From CAIPFQ01 sp964641775 (GTDB taxonomy: Bacteria > Chlamydiota > Chlamydiia > Chlamydiales > SM23-39), in the NCBI GenBank assembly GCA_964641775.1, contig CAZXLK010000035.1, forward strand, positions 1 to 12,564: DNA of 12,564 bases, read 5' to 3'. The notes below the pieces were generated by a model. That model was not told where the DNA came from. It ran no database searches and worked only from the letters and a program-made list of their open reading frames with translations. The position numbers and the translations under genes are program-made. This document shows positions 1 to 8,097 of the stretch, piece by piece. Every line of letters starts with the position of its first letter. Within the stretch, counting starts at the first letter, position 1.

Positions 1-8
1 TCCGATCT
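1..8. other. Probable Illumina adapter remnant at contig edge
   Basis: The first eight bases, TCCGATCT, are exactly the last eight bases of the standard Illumina adapter (its reverse complement AGATCGGA begins the read-through adapter). They sit at the extreme end of the window, at the point where a conserved transporter gene is suddenly broken. The odd window length suggests that this is a whole contig. Seen: the exact match and its position. Inference: uncut adapter at an assembly end, not genome sequence. Confidence 0.75.
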
Positions 9-1017
9 AAGCATCAAATGGGATTAAAAAAGCCCCTCCAAACATCCCAAGAAAAGCAAGGCTTATGAGTGTGCAAATAAGGGATGAGGGAAAAATAGAA
101 AGGGTAATGAAGAAAACACCTACAAAAAAACAGCAGATGCAAGAAATGCCCGGCTCTACCTTGTCCTTAGAAAGCCATCCGGATAAAACTGCCCCGATTG
201 CAATTCCAACTGCCGTTGCGACAAAAAGATATCCGCCGCCAACTTCATCCATCCCTAGGGACTGAATCGCAAAGGGAATGATATTGAGCTGCGTATACGC
301 GCCAATGAAAAGAAAAAAGGCTTCGGCAAAAATCGCAGTTGTTAGATGGGGCACTTTCCAGCTGATCTTTAGGGTTTGGTAGATTTCATAGGGGAAAAAA
401 GGATTGATTCTCTTGGGAGATCTGCGGGGCTCTGTTCTTGCAATGCCAAGGCAAGTGCAAAGGCCAACGATTGCAACACCTACGCAAACAAAAGATTCCA
501 GGACAAAATTTTTATTTGTCAAATCGGTGATGAGAGACGCCAAAAATGTTCCGAAGATAATGGCAAGATAGGTCATGGACGATAGGGCGCCATTTGCCTT
601 CGATACCATCTTTTCATCAACCAGCTCCGGAATAATCCCATATTTCGAGGGGCCAAAAAGGGCGCTTTGAGCCGCCATAAAAAAAAGACAGGCATAAGAG
701 CCAAAAGCCGATTGGAAAGAGACTGCAAAAACGGCAAGAACCATCACCATAAGTTCCAAAACTTTTGCAATCACAAGGATCGTCCGCTTACTGATTCTAT
801 CGGCTAAAACACCCGCCCCTGATGAAAAAAGAAGAAAGGGGATCACAAAAATCCCCCCCGCCAAAGAGAGGATTCTAGGAGCCGCCGCAGGACCTTCCAC
901 ATTGATCAAAAGAAAAATCACTAAGAGCTTAAAGAGATTGTCATTGAGAGCGCCTAAAAACTGCGTGGCATTGAGAAGATAAAATGACTTGTAATCGCTT
1001 TTAAAAAGCCATCGCAT
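7..1017 (-). CDS. ygeD: LplT/YgeD-family MFS lysophospholipid transporter, 3' end cut by contig edge
   Basis: This is a polytopic inner-membrane protein of the major facilitator superfamily, LplT/YgeD branch. In E. coli, LplT flips lysophospholipids inward for re-acylation by Aas. Family marks, numbered from the chosen start, are FLGALNDNLFK (20-30), the MFS loop-2 motif LADRISKR (71-78) and ALFGPSKYGIIPEL (119-132). About ten hydrophobic segments are visible in 336 residues, against roughly 400 in E. coli LplT. The reading ends at LIPFDA, where the family normally continues (PLNALLQ in E. coli) into its last helices. The TAG stop at 9-7 takes two bases from the adapter remnant, so the gene is truncated by the assembly, not naturally. 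The start ATG at 1017 places the usual short N-terminus before the first helix. An upstream ATG at 1119 would overlap recC and add a non-family lysine-rich tail. The Shine-Dalgarno is weak. It is divergent from recC, the arrangement I recall for ygeD in Chlamydia. Confidence 0.85.
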   Translation of the reverse strand: MRWLFKSDYKSFYLLNATQFLGALNDNLFKLLVIFLLINVEGPAAAPRILSLAGGIFVIPFLLFSSGAGVLADRISKRTILVIAKVLELMVMVLAVFAVSFQSAFGSYACLFFMAAQSALFGPSKYGIIPELVDEKMVSKANGALSSMTYLAIIFGTFLASLITDLTNKNFVLESFVCVGVAIVGLCTCLGIARTEPRRSPKRINPFFPYEIYQTLKISWKVPHLTTAIFAEAFFLFIGAYTQLNIIPFAIQSLGMDEVGGGYLFVATAVGIAIGAVLSGWLSKDKVEPGISCICCFFVGVFFITLSIFPSSLICTLISLAFLGMFGGAFLIPFDA

Positions 1018-1036
1018 AAATAATCCGGTACATAAG

Positions 1037-1064
1037 GTTATCCGACTTCTAGAGCCAGTTGCAA
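1037..1064 (-). promoter_or_regulatory. Candidate promoter for the LplT/YgeD gene
   Basis: Read on the minus strand, TTGCAA (1064-1059) is followed after 16 bases by GATAAC (1042-1037). Each matches four of six positions of the TTGACA/TATAAT consensus. A start about seven bases further on would leave a leader of roughly 13-18 bases. TTGCAA is a palindrome, so the same hexamer is also presented to recC on the other strand. This is pattern recognition only. Confidence 0.3.
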
Positions 1065-1085
1065 CAGAAAAAAGTCGCTTTGGAA

Positions 1086-1091
1086 TATACT
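1086..1091 (+). promoter_or_regulatory. Candidate -10 element of the recCBD operon
   Basis: TATACT at 1086-1091 is a five-of-six match to the -10 consensus. Only seven bases separate it from the recC ATG at 1099, so a transcript starting at the normal distance would begin at or beside the start codon and be almost leaderless. TTGCAA (1059-1064) lies 21 bases upstream, too far for a standard -35. The real promoter may be elsewhere. Confidence 0.35.
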
Positions 1092-1098
1092 TGAAAAG

Positions 1099-3786
1099 AT
1101 GTTTCTTTTTTTTAGCCATAGACTTGAACTTTTGGTAGAGCGGCTTGCAAAAGAAATTTTGCAAACTAGCCTCGGAGTTTTTGACACGCCTATTATTGTC
1201 GTGCCAAATTCCAACCTCAAACAATGGCTTTTGATCCGGCTGGCAAATCTCATGCCTCAGCAGGGCATTGCAGGCTGCAAGATCATTCCCTTGACAGAGG
1301 CCCTTCCCACTTCCAGGTTTACAGAAATTTTTTGCACTCTCTATAAAAAGTTGGAAAATTCTGCAGTGCCGGAAATTGAAAGCTATTTGGCAAGCTCTCC
1401 CAACAGAATCACAGAGCTCGCCGGCCATTTAGCCACTCTTTTTTTACGCTACGCGATGTTTTCCTTGCCGGAGCATGAACCAAACTGGCAAACAGAACTT
1501 TTTCACTCCCTTTCTTTCAAAAACCTGAAGTCGCAAGATCCCGTTCACCTGTTTGGGTTTGATTTCCTTCCCGACCCCATTTGGAAAAGCATTCCATTTG
1601 CCGGCGTCTATCTCTTTTCCCCTTGCCGCCATTTTTGGGCAGATCTGGCAACAAATCGGCAGCGAAAACATATTTGGAAAAAAAGGGGATCTTTGGAATT
1701 GGAAGGCTACCTTCAAGATGCCCCCCCTCTTCTTGCAAACTGGGGAAAGACAGGAAGAGAGACGTTAAAAATTTTGGAGCAGTTTGATTGGGAAATGGAT
1801 GAGAACTATGCCGAAGAAGCGCAGTCAAATACAACTCTTGCCAGATTGAAGACTCGCCTCCTTGATTTTGTGGTGGAGAAAGGAGATGGATTACCCGCTG
1901 ATAGCAGCATTCAAATTGTAAAAGCCGGTAATTCTATTTTGAAAGAGCTTGAAGTTTTGCGAAAGAGCATCTTAGAGCTTATGGATAAAGAAAATCTCTC
2001 ATTTTCCGATATCGGAGTCTACGTTCCCGATATGAGAGGCTACTCATCTCTGATCCAATTTGTCTTTGCCGATCTTCCCCATAGAATTTTTGATTTGCCC
2101 ATTGGCTCGAAAAGCTTTTTTTACCAAGGGCTTTGCCAATTTTTTGGGCTAAATAAAATAGATGAGCTTGGGCCTCTTTTTGAAAACCCCTCCTTTCATC
2201 AAAAAAGAGGATGGAGCGCTGAAACAATTTATGAAATGCAAGAACTCTTAACCTCTGATCAAGAAAAGGTGGCTTATGGCGCTGTCTTTTTTTCCAATGA
2301 AAAAATGAAGGGCGAGAATGAATTTTTAGAAATTTATGAATCTTTGAAAAATGATCTGGCCTTACTCAAAACTCCCCGCACTCTAACAGATTGGGCAAAT
2401 CTTCTTTTGGAACTTAGCCATAAATATTTTTACATCGACCATTCTGATGAAACAGAGGCCCAAGCTTGGGACTTTTTCCAGCAAATCTTAAAAGAGCTCC
2501 TTTTTTTTGGCGGGGATGATCTTTTTCCTTTTGAACCAATACATACCCTATTGAAAAGATCGCCGCCTGTTGGCGCATTCCATGCAGCGCATTTGCATGG
2601 GATCCGTTTTGCTCCCTTGGAGTGTGGAGAAATCATTCCGGCAAAAGCCATCTTTTGCATCGGCATGGATGAAGAAAAGTTTCCAAGAAAGCTTAAAGCA
2701 AGCTCTTTGGATCTTTTGCAAAAGGGAGGGATTTTTACAAATGATGAGCCAAATCAAGACCGCTATTTGTTTTTGCAAATTTTATTTGCAGCCAAAGACT
2801 TTTTGTACATCAGCTATCCCCATCTTGCCAATGATGGCAACCCTGTAAATCCAAGCCCTTTGATTGAAGAGCTCGTTGCATCATTAGATGCTCCGGCAAA
2901 AGAATCTACAGTTTCCGCTCTTAGGCCAAGTGAAGCTCCTCTATTTGTCCCTCAAAAAAATTCCCAAATTTTGGAAGAGACTATTTCCATCTCAGAACTT
3001 ACCTCTTTGGCAAGGCATCCTTGGGAATTTTATCTTAAAAAAGAATTGGGGATCCGCTTTGAAAAGCCGGAAGAATTTTCTTTTATGAAAGAAAGGGCAA
3101 GGCTTTCCAAGAAAAGCTTAGACAAGCAAGTGACTTATCCAAAAGGGATCTGCGGAGAGGCTTTGAAAGGAGAAGTGGAAAAAATTGCAAAAGATTGGAA
3201 AGGGCACATTGCATCTTGGAATCTACAAATAGAAAGGGCCTCATTTTTGCAAAGCTGTAGAGAAAAAAAGCAAGATGAGTGTGGTTGGGAATTTCCGGCT
3301 TTACATTTGGATGGTGTAAAAATTGTTGGAGAAATGAAACAATTCTCAACTCTTGGATATATCCATACAGGCTATGACAATCTGGAAGGGCTTTTAAAAG
3401 TTTGGCCGGAGTGTTTGGCAGCTTTGATTGCATCTGAGAGCACCAAAATCTACTTTTTAAAAACCGGCAAGGTAAAAGAAATTGGAGATCCTAAGAAGGC
3501 CCTTTCTGCATTCATTCGCTATTATTTCAAAGCAAAATCGACGCCATCGCCACTTCTTCCAACATGTGCCGATGCTTTTTTAAGAAAAGGATTTACCGAG
3601 TGGGAAAAGAAGATGCAGACAACCCTTTTGGGGAAAACCCATTTTGAAGATGAAGTGATGGATTGGGTGATGGAAAGAATCTCCTTTCCTACTCCCAAAA
3701 CCTGGTATGACGATTGGCATGAAGAGCTCTCAACCACATTTGATGCCCTTTTAGATCTTTATGGGGGAAAAGTTGCAGCCGTTTGA
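1099..3786 (+). CDS. recC: RecC, exodeoxyribonuclease V gamma subunit
   Basis: RecC is the non-catalytic subunit of RecBCD. It holds the split DNA strands, resembles an inactive SF1 helicase plus nuclease, and in E. coli reads Chi. The 895 residues are shorter than E. coli RecC (1122). Recognisable blocks are the N-terminus with KQWL (41-44), FSPCRHFWADL (173-183, like CRYYWGDI in E. coli), VLRKSIL...DIGVYVPDMRGYSSLIQ (286-320), FCIGMDEEKFPR (519-530), DRYLFLQILFAAKDFLYISY (554-573) and ISELTSLARHPWEFY (631-645). The ATG at 1099 aligns with the E. coli start (MLRVYHSNRLDVL), and no ATG, GTG or TTG lies between it and the in-frame stop at 1033. No good Shine-Dalgarno is visible. The 3' end overlaps recB by 26 bases, so translational coupling is likely. 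Several positions implicated in Chi recognition in E. coli are changed (see findings). Confidence 0.95.
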   Translation: MFLFFSHRLELLVERLAKEILQTSLGVFDTPIIVVPNSNLKQWLLIRLANLMPQQGIAGCKIIPLTEALPTSRFTEIFCTLYKKLENSAVPEIESYLASSPNRITELAGHLATLFLRYAMFSLPEHEPNWQTELFHSLSFKNLKSQDPVHLFGFDFLPDPIWKSIPFAGVYLFSPCRHFWADLATNRQRKHIWKKRGSLELEGYLQDAPPLLANWGKTGRETLKILEQFDWEMDENYAEEAQSNTTLARLKTRLLDFVVEKGDGLPADSSIQIVKAGNSILKELEVLRKSILELMDKENLSFSDIGVYVPDMRGYSSLIQFVFADLPHRIFDLPIGSKSFFYQGLCQFFGLNKIDELGPLFENPSFHQKRGWSAETIYEMQELLTSDQEKVAYGAVFFSNEKMKGENEFLEIYESLKNDLALLKTPRTLTDWANLLLELSHKYFYIDHSDETEAQAWDFFQQILKELLFFGGDDLFPFEPIHTLLKRSPPVGAFHAAHLHGIRFAPLECGEIIPAKAIFCIGMDEEKFPRKLKASSLDLLQKGGIFTNDEPNQDRYLFLQILFAAKDFLYISYPHLANDGNPVNPSPLIEELVASLDAPAKESTVSALRPSEAPLFVPQKNSQILEETISISELTSLARHPWEFYLKKELGIRFEKPEEFSFMKERARLSKKSLDKQVTYPKGICGEALKGEVEKIAKDWKGHIASWNLQIERASFLQSCREKKQDECGWEFPALHLDGVKIVGEMKQFSTLGYIHTGYDNLEGLLKVWPECLAALIASESTKIYFLKTGKVKEIGDPKKALSAFIRYYFKAKSTPSPLLPTCADAFLRKGFTEWEKKMQTTLLGKTHFEDEVMDWVMERISFPTPKTWYDDWHEELSTTFDALLDLYGGKVAAV

Positions 3787-6688
3787 TGTCTTAAGTAAAG
3801 ACTGCCCCCTTTTTGGCCCCCATTTATTGGAGGCATCTGCCGGAACCGGCAAAACTTTCTCGATTGAGCACGTAGTTGTTCGGCTCCTTTTGCAATCTGA
3901 GGTAGAATTAGAACAAATTTTGGCGGTCACATTTACCAAAGCTGCCACGCGCGATTTAAAAAAAAGGATCCGATCGAACATTCAAGAAGCCCTTTTCCGA
4001 ATTCGGAATCAAAAACCGGGATGGGAATATTTGGAGCCCCATTTTGGCAGAGAACATGCGGCAAAAAAACTTGAATTTGCTGAGCTGAACTTTGATCGGT
4101 GCCAGATTTTTACGATCCATGGCTTTTGCCAAAGAATGCTCACCGAATTTTCCTTTGAAGCAGGTCTTGGCTTTTCCAAATCGCTCGAGGAAACCAATGT
4201 AAAGCGGCTTTACATTCATGCAAAAAAATTCATCGAAGAGGGAATTCCACCCGGTCTCATTTGCCCTGAACAAATGGCCATCTTACTCAAAGAGTATGAT
4301 ACTATTGAAAAGCTAGCATCAGCTCTTCTTGATAAAAAAGGGACTCCAAGCCCCCCTTTTGCAACAATGGTAGATCGCTACCAAGCCCAACACCCAACAC
4401 CTAAAGATCTTTTAGATACATTTCACAAAATCAAATCTGATTACAAAGTATGCAAAGCGGATTTTGAATCACAAATCCAAGCCTTGAGCCTAGATGACCC
4501 CAAAAAAGCTTTGCAAATCCTCATCCAAGAAAAAGGATCTCTTTTCACCCTCCTCTCTTCTAAAAATCGAAAGGTAAAGCCTAAACATCCACCTGATCCT
4601 TTTTTTGAGTGGGCTCAAAGTAATATCTATCCCCTCATTCAAGAAGCAGCTCATCCCAAAAACATCTTGGGAGCTCTTCAAACGGAGTGGGAAAAAATTG
4701 AAGAGCCAATCTTAAAAGAAGAGAATTGCTTTAGCCCTGATGAAATTTTAAAGCAGATGCAAAAAGGGGTAAAAATTCCCTCTTTTGCAAATGCAGTAAG
4801 ACAAAAATACAAAGCCGTCATTGTCGATGAATTTCAAGATACCGACCCTTTGCAATGGGAGATTTTTAAAACTCTATTCTTAAGTAAACCCTTAGTTGCT
4901 CTCTATTTAGTAGGCGATCCCAAACAATCGATCTATCGGTTTCGAAAAGCAGATATTTATACCTACTTTGAAGCAAGAGAGCTTCTTGGGCCATCTGCCC
5001 ATTATTCTCTCAATACCAATTACCGCTCAACGCCGGGAATGATCACCATTCTCAATGCCCTTTTTCATCGAAGCTGGCTCCATCTTCCCAAACTAAACAA
5101 AACCTTGCCTACCTATGCTGTAAAGCCACATGTAGAAAAAGACTTTGATTTTGAAGATGGAAAAGGAGCTGTCCATTTTTTTTCCGCTCCCTCTTTTGAA
5201 GAGAGCGCCCTTCCCTTCGCCATTCAAGAAATAGAGAGGCTAATTCCTAAATTTTCTACTTTAAGCTCCTTTGCCATCCTAGTGAAAGACCGCTACCAAG
5301 GAGAAATGGCAAGAGGCTTATGCCAAGAAAGGGGGATTCACGCCATTTGCAGAAGCCACATCCCGCTTGGCAAAACCCTGGCAATGCAGGCAGTTTGCGA
5401 ATTTTTTAACGCCCTGCATGAACCTCGCAATCACTCTTTAAAACGAATGGTTCAAGCAGGGCCTTTTGCAAAAATTCCCTTGTGCTTAGAAAATGGACTC
5501 ATTTTCCTATGTAGACAGATGCTTCAAATTGATTTGGAAGATTTAAAACAAGTCATCGAAGAGATCTTGATTTGGGAAGGCCGGGAGGGCTTTTCCATGC
5601 ATGGGCTTTTGCGCTTTTTGGAGAATTTAAAAAATCTGGAAGCCGATGAAGGTGGGGAAAGAAGGATCGAAATCGAAGAAGATGCTGTGCAAATCCTAAC
5701 TTTGCATGCAAGTAAAGGACTAGAGTTTGAAGTAATTTTTGCACTTGGCCCTGCCACTAAACCTCCACAAGAAGATGAGGAAGAAGAGGCCGATTCGGAA
5801 AAACTCAGGCTCCTCTATGTTGCTTTGACAAGAGCAAAAAAACGGCTCTATATCCCTATTTCTGCAAAAGAAAAATCCCCCATGGCAAACTTTTTGGAAA
5901 TCTTAAAAAAAGAAGAGGGAGATCCCATTGCATTCCTAGGTAAACATGACTCTTTTAGTTTTGAAGAACTTGCCTCAAAAATTGATCTTGGCCCTCCAAA
6001 ATTTAAACCAAAGCAGGCTAAAGCTAAAACGCTGCAAGAAAAAACTCCCAAATTCACCCCATCTTTTCTCCACTCTTTTACAACGCTTGCCAGGCCAAAA
6101 TCTGTACAACATGAGCCAATCTCATCTGCAGAATTTACACCTCACACCATTCCAAAAGGAATTGAAACAGGTATTTTGATCCACGAAATCATGGAAAGAA
6201 TTTTTTCTCAAACAACTGCTGTGTGGCAAAGTCTTCCATCTATAACAACAATTGTCTCAAAACATTTGCAAGAAAGAGCTCTTGAGCCTTGGACAAGCGC
6301 CATAATAGATATGATTTGGAAGACCTTGAATATAAAAATTGGAGGGGAATTTTCCTTAAGCGAGCTAGAAGTTGGGAATGTATTGCCGGAGATGGAGTTT
6401 CTCTACAAAAAAGAGCCGAACTACATCACAGGCTTCATCGATCTTGTCTTTTTAAAAAATAATAAATTCTATCTTGTGGATTGGAAAACCAATTGGCTAG
6501 GGCCTGATGATAGCTACTATCTCGATTTGAAAAGGGCCATGGAAGATCATGACTATTTCATCCAAGCCAAATTGTATACCGAAGCGCTGAGCCGTCATGT
6601 AAAGCGGCTTTACACAGAGTCTTTTGATGAGATTTTTGGCGGAGCAATCTACTTTTTCCTTCGGGGAGGAGGGATATGTCAATTTTAA
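3761..6688 (+). CDS. recB: RecB, exodeoxyribonuclease V beta subunit (helicase-nuclease)
   Basis: RecB is the 3'-5' SF1A helicase and the only nuclease of RecBCD; in E. coli it also loads RecA. At 975 residues it is shorter than E. coli RecB (1180). Visible motifs: Walker A EASAGTGKTF (24-33, Lys31), TFTKAA (57-62), Walker B VDEFQD (355-360), GDPKQSIYRFR (385-395), NTNYRS (418-423), TLHASKGLEF (647-656) and LLYVALTRAKKR (684-695). The C-terminal nuclease domain has His808 (LIHEIMERIF), Asp894 (GFIDLVF), Asp907 and Lys909 (DWKTN) and QxxxY (935-939), so the catalytic set is complete and the enzyme should be active. A Glu-rich stretch (671-679) and a Lys/Pro-rich linker (746-765) separate motor and nuclease. 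The ATG at 3761 lies inside the recC end; there is no clear Shine-Dalgarno, so it probably depends on recC translation. The stop overlaps the recD start by 13 bases. Confidence 0.96.
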   Translation: MGEKLQPFDVLSKDCPLFGPHLLEASAGTGKTFSIEHVVVRLLLQSEVELEQILAVTFTKAATRDLKKRIRSNIQEALFRIRNQKPGWEYLEPHFGREHAAKKLEFAELNFDRCQIFTIHGFCQRMLTEFSFEAGLGFSKSLEETNVKRLYIHAKKFIEEGIPPGLICPEQMAILLKEYDTIEKLASALLDKKGTPSPPFATMVDRYQAQHPTPKDLLDTFHKIKSDYKVCKADFESQIQALSLDDPKKALQILIQEKGSLFTLLSSKNRKVKPKHPPDPFFEWAQSNIYPLIQEAAHPKNILGALQTEWEKIEEPILKEENCFSPDEILKQMQKGVKIPSFANAVRQKYKAVIVDEFQDTDPLQWEIFKTLFLSKPLVALYLVGDPKQSIYRFRKADIYTYFEARELLGPSAHYSLNTNYRSTPGMITILNALFHRSWLHLPKLNKTLPTYAVKPHVEKDFDFEDGKGAVHFFSAPSFEESALPFAIQEIERLIPKFSTLSSFAILVKDRYQGEMARGLCQERGIHAICRSHIPLGKTLAMQAVCEFFNALHEPRNHSLKRMVQAGPFAKIPLCLENGLIFLCRQMLQIDLEDLKQVIEEILIWEGREGFSMHGLLRFLENLKNLEADEGGERRIEIEEDAVQILTLHASKGLEFEVIFALGPATKPPQEDEEEEADSEKLRLLYVALTRAKKRLYIPISAKEKSPMANFLEILKKEEGDPIAFLGKHDSFSFEELASKIDLGPPKFKPKQAKAKTLQEKTPKFTPSFLHSFTTLARPKSVQHEPISSAEFTPHTIPKGIETGILIHEIMERIFSQTTAVWQSLPSITTIVSKHLQERALEPWTSAIIDMIWKTLNIKIGGEFSLSELEVGNVLPEMEFLYKKEPNYITGFIDLVFLKNNKFYLVDWKTNWLGPDDSYYLDLKRAMEDHDYFIQAKLYTEALSRHVKRLYTESFDEIFGGAIYFFLRGGGICQF
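6665..6670 (+). promoter_or_regulatory. Strong Shine-Dalgarno fixing the recD start
   Basis: GGAGGA at 6665-6670 lies five bases before the ATG at 6676 and falls inside the last codons of recB, in a glycine-rich tail (RGGGG). It is the only strong ribosome-binding site of the operon. It lets recD be initiated independently even though its start overlaps recB, and it supports 6676 as the recD start. Confidence 0.7.
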
Positions 6689-8097
6689 AAAATGAAGCAA
6701 TTCAAAGATTAATCACCGAGTTAAAGAAAGGCAATCTTTGCATCAAAAAAGAGGAAATTTCTCCCCACGATGATCTCGTCAGCAGTGGCAATGACTTAAT
6801 CCCCAAAACACCGATTGTTTTGCATCAAGGCTATTATTACTTACAAAAAAATTGGGTCCTGGAAACCTATATTCTCCAAGAAATCAACCGTCTAAGAACA
6901 TCCACTCCAACAATTGTTGATCAAAAGATCTTCGAAGAAAAATTAGCTGGCTTTACATCCCTTACCTCAAGCCAAAAAAAAGCTATCCAATCTGTCCTAA
7001 ACTCCCAAATCACTGTGATTACAGGAGGCCCCGGCACCGGAAAAACCTTTACAGCAGCCCATATTGTCGATCTTCTTTTCTCCTCTTTTTCAAAAGGAGA
7101 TTTCCATGTTGCTCTTGCAGCTCCAACCGGAAAAGCTGCCAACCATTTACAAACGGCTATAACAAAAACCCATCCCCAACTTCACATAACTGCAACCACT
7201 CTTCATAAACTCCTGAAACTTCAGCCCGGCAAAAGCCGTTTATTTGAAAAAAGGAGGATCGATGCCGATCTCATCATTGTCGATGAGGCGTCAATGATTG
7301 ATCTAGAGCTTCTTGCTCATCTCTTAGAATCTGTCCGGGCAGAGACTCTTCTCATTTTGATTGGCGATCCCAATCAACTTCCCCCGGTTGAAGCCTCAAG
7401 CCTTTTTTCTGAATTAGGCAAGGCATTTGGCATCTCATTAGAAAAGTGCATGAGAACAGACAATGCTTATCTTTTAGAGCTTGCCCAAATTGTAATCGAT
7501 GCCAACCCGGAAGAATTTTTCCAAAAAGCACCTCCTCAACCTCTCTCTTCAGTAGAGACTCTTTATAGACGAATTTGTCCGATTCTCTCAGACCATCCGC
7601 CGGATCCAAAAGAATGTTTTGAAACCTACAGCAGATTTCGGATCTTAAATCCGATCCGAAAATCAACTCTCGGAACCGATGCTTTGAATGCCCAAATCCT
7701 CTCCATGATGAAAAAGACCAATAAGTGGTGGGCAGCTCCGATTTTAGCCATTTCCAATGACTCATTTAGTGAAATCTACAATGGAATGGCCGGAATCCTT
7801 ATTGGGAAAGGTCAAACCATCCTAAAAGCTCATTTTCCAACTAAAGAATTCTCCCAGCCCCCTGCCTATGAGCTTGCCTTTTGTATGTCCATCCATAAAG
7901 CGCAAGGGAGCGAATTTGATGAAATCCTTGCCCTCTTTCCTCCAACGTCGGAGAATTTCGGTAGAGAAGCCCTCTACACAGCGATTACCCGGGCAAAGAA
8001 AAGGATCGAAATTCAAGGAGACAAAGCAACTTTGGAGAAGATGCTCCAAAGTTCAACAGCTGTTCAGTCGGGATTTTTGAGAAGAATTAAGCCTTAG
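6676..8097 (+). CDS. recD: RecD, exodeoxyribonuclease V alpha subunit
   Basis: RecD is the 5'-3' SF1B helicase subunit of RecBCD; in E. coli it also controls nuclease activity and blocks RecA loading before Chi. Motifs seen in the 473 residues: Walker A GGPGTGKT (117-124), APTGKAA (149-155), TLHKLL (175-180), Walker B IVDEASMIDL (201-210), GDPNQLPPV (231-239), CMRTDNAYLLELA (258-270), MSIHKAQGSEFD (404-415), YTAITRAKKRI (434-444) and the terminal SGFLRRI typical of RecD. All helicase motifs are present, although the protein is shorter than E. coli RecD (608). The length and the recC-recB neighbours fit RecBCD RecD rather than the longer RecD2. It is the last gene of the operon; its stop lies within the 3' end of convergent rpsT, with no room for a separate terminator. 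Confidence 0.94.
   Translation: MSILKNEAIQRLITELKKGNLCIKKEEISPHDDLVSSGNDLIPKTPIVLHQGYYYLQKNWVLETYILQEINRLRTSTPTIVDQKIFEEKLAGFTSLTSSQKKAIQSVLNSQITVITGGPGTGKTFTAAHIVDLLFSSFSKGDFHVALAAPTGKAANHLQTAITKTHPQLHITATTLHKLLKLQPGKSRLFEKRRIDADLIIVDEASMIDLELLAHLLESVRAETLLILIGDPNQLPPVEASSLFSELGKAFGISLEKCMRTDNAYLLELAQIVIDANPEEFFQKAPPQPLSSVETLYRRICPILSDHPPDPKECFETYSRFRILNPIRKSTLGTDALNAQILSMMKKTNKWWAAPILAISNDSFSEIYNGMAGILIGKGQTILKAHFPTKEFSQPPAYELAFCMSIHKAQGSEFDEILALFPPTSENFGREALYTAITRAKKRIEIQGDKATLEKMLQSSTAVQSGFLRRIKP

Noticed and set aside
1018..1098. tRNA gene in the ygeD-recC gap
   Set aside because: The gap is of tRNA size, but there is no T-arm GTTCRANYC motif or cloverleaf pairing on either strand.
1018..1428. 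Long N-terminal extension of the LplT/YgeD gene (ATG at 1428 or 1119)
   Set aside because: It would run antisense through recC, gives Cys/Lys-rich residues unlike the family, and the normal MFS N-terminus begins at 1017.
7352..7765. 137-codon minus-strand frame inside recD, and similar long shadow frames inside recC, recB and rpoD
   Set aside because: They lie opposite conserved helicase or sigma-factor motifs and show no coherent protein character.
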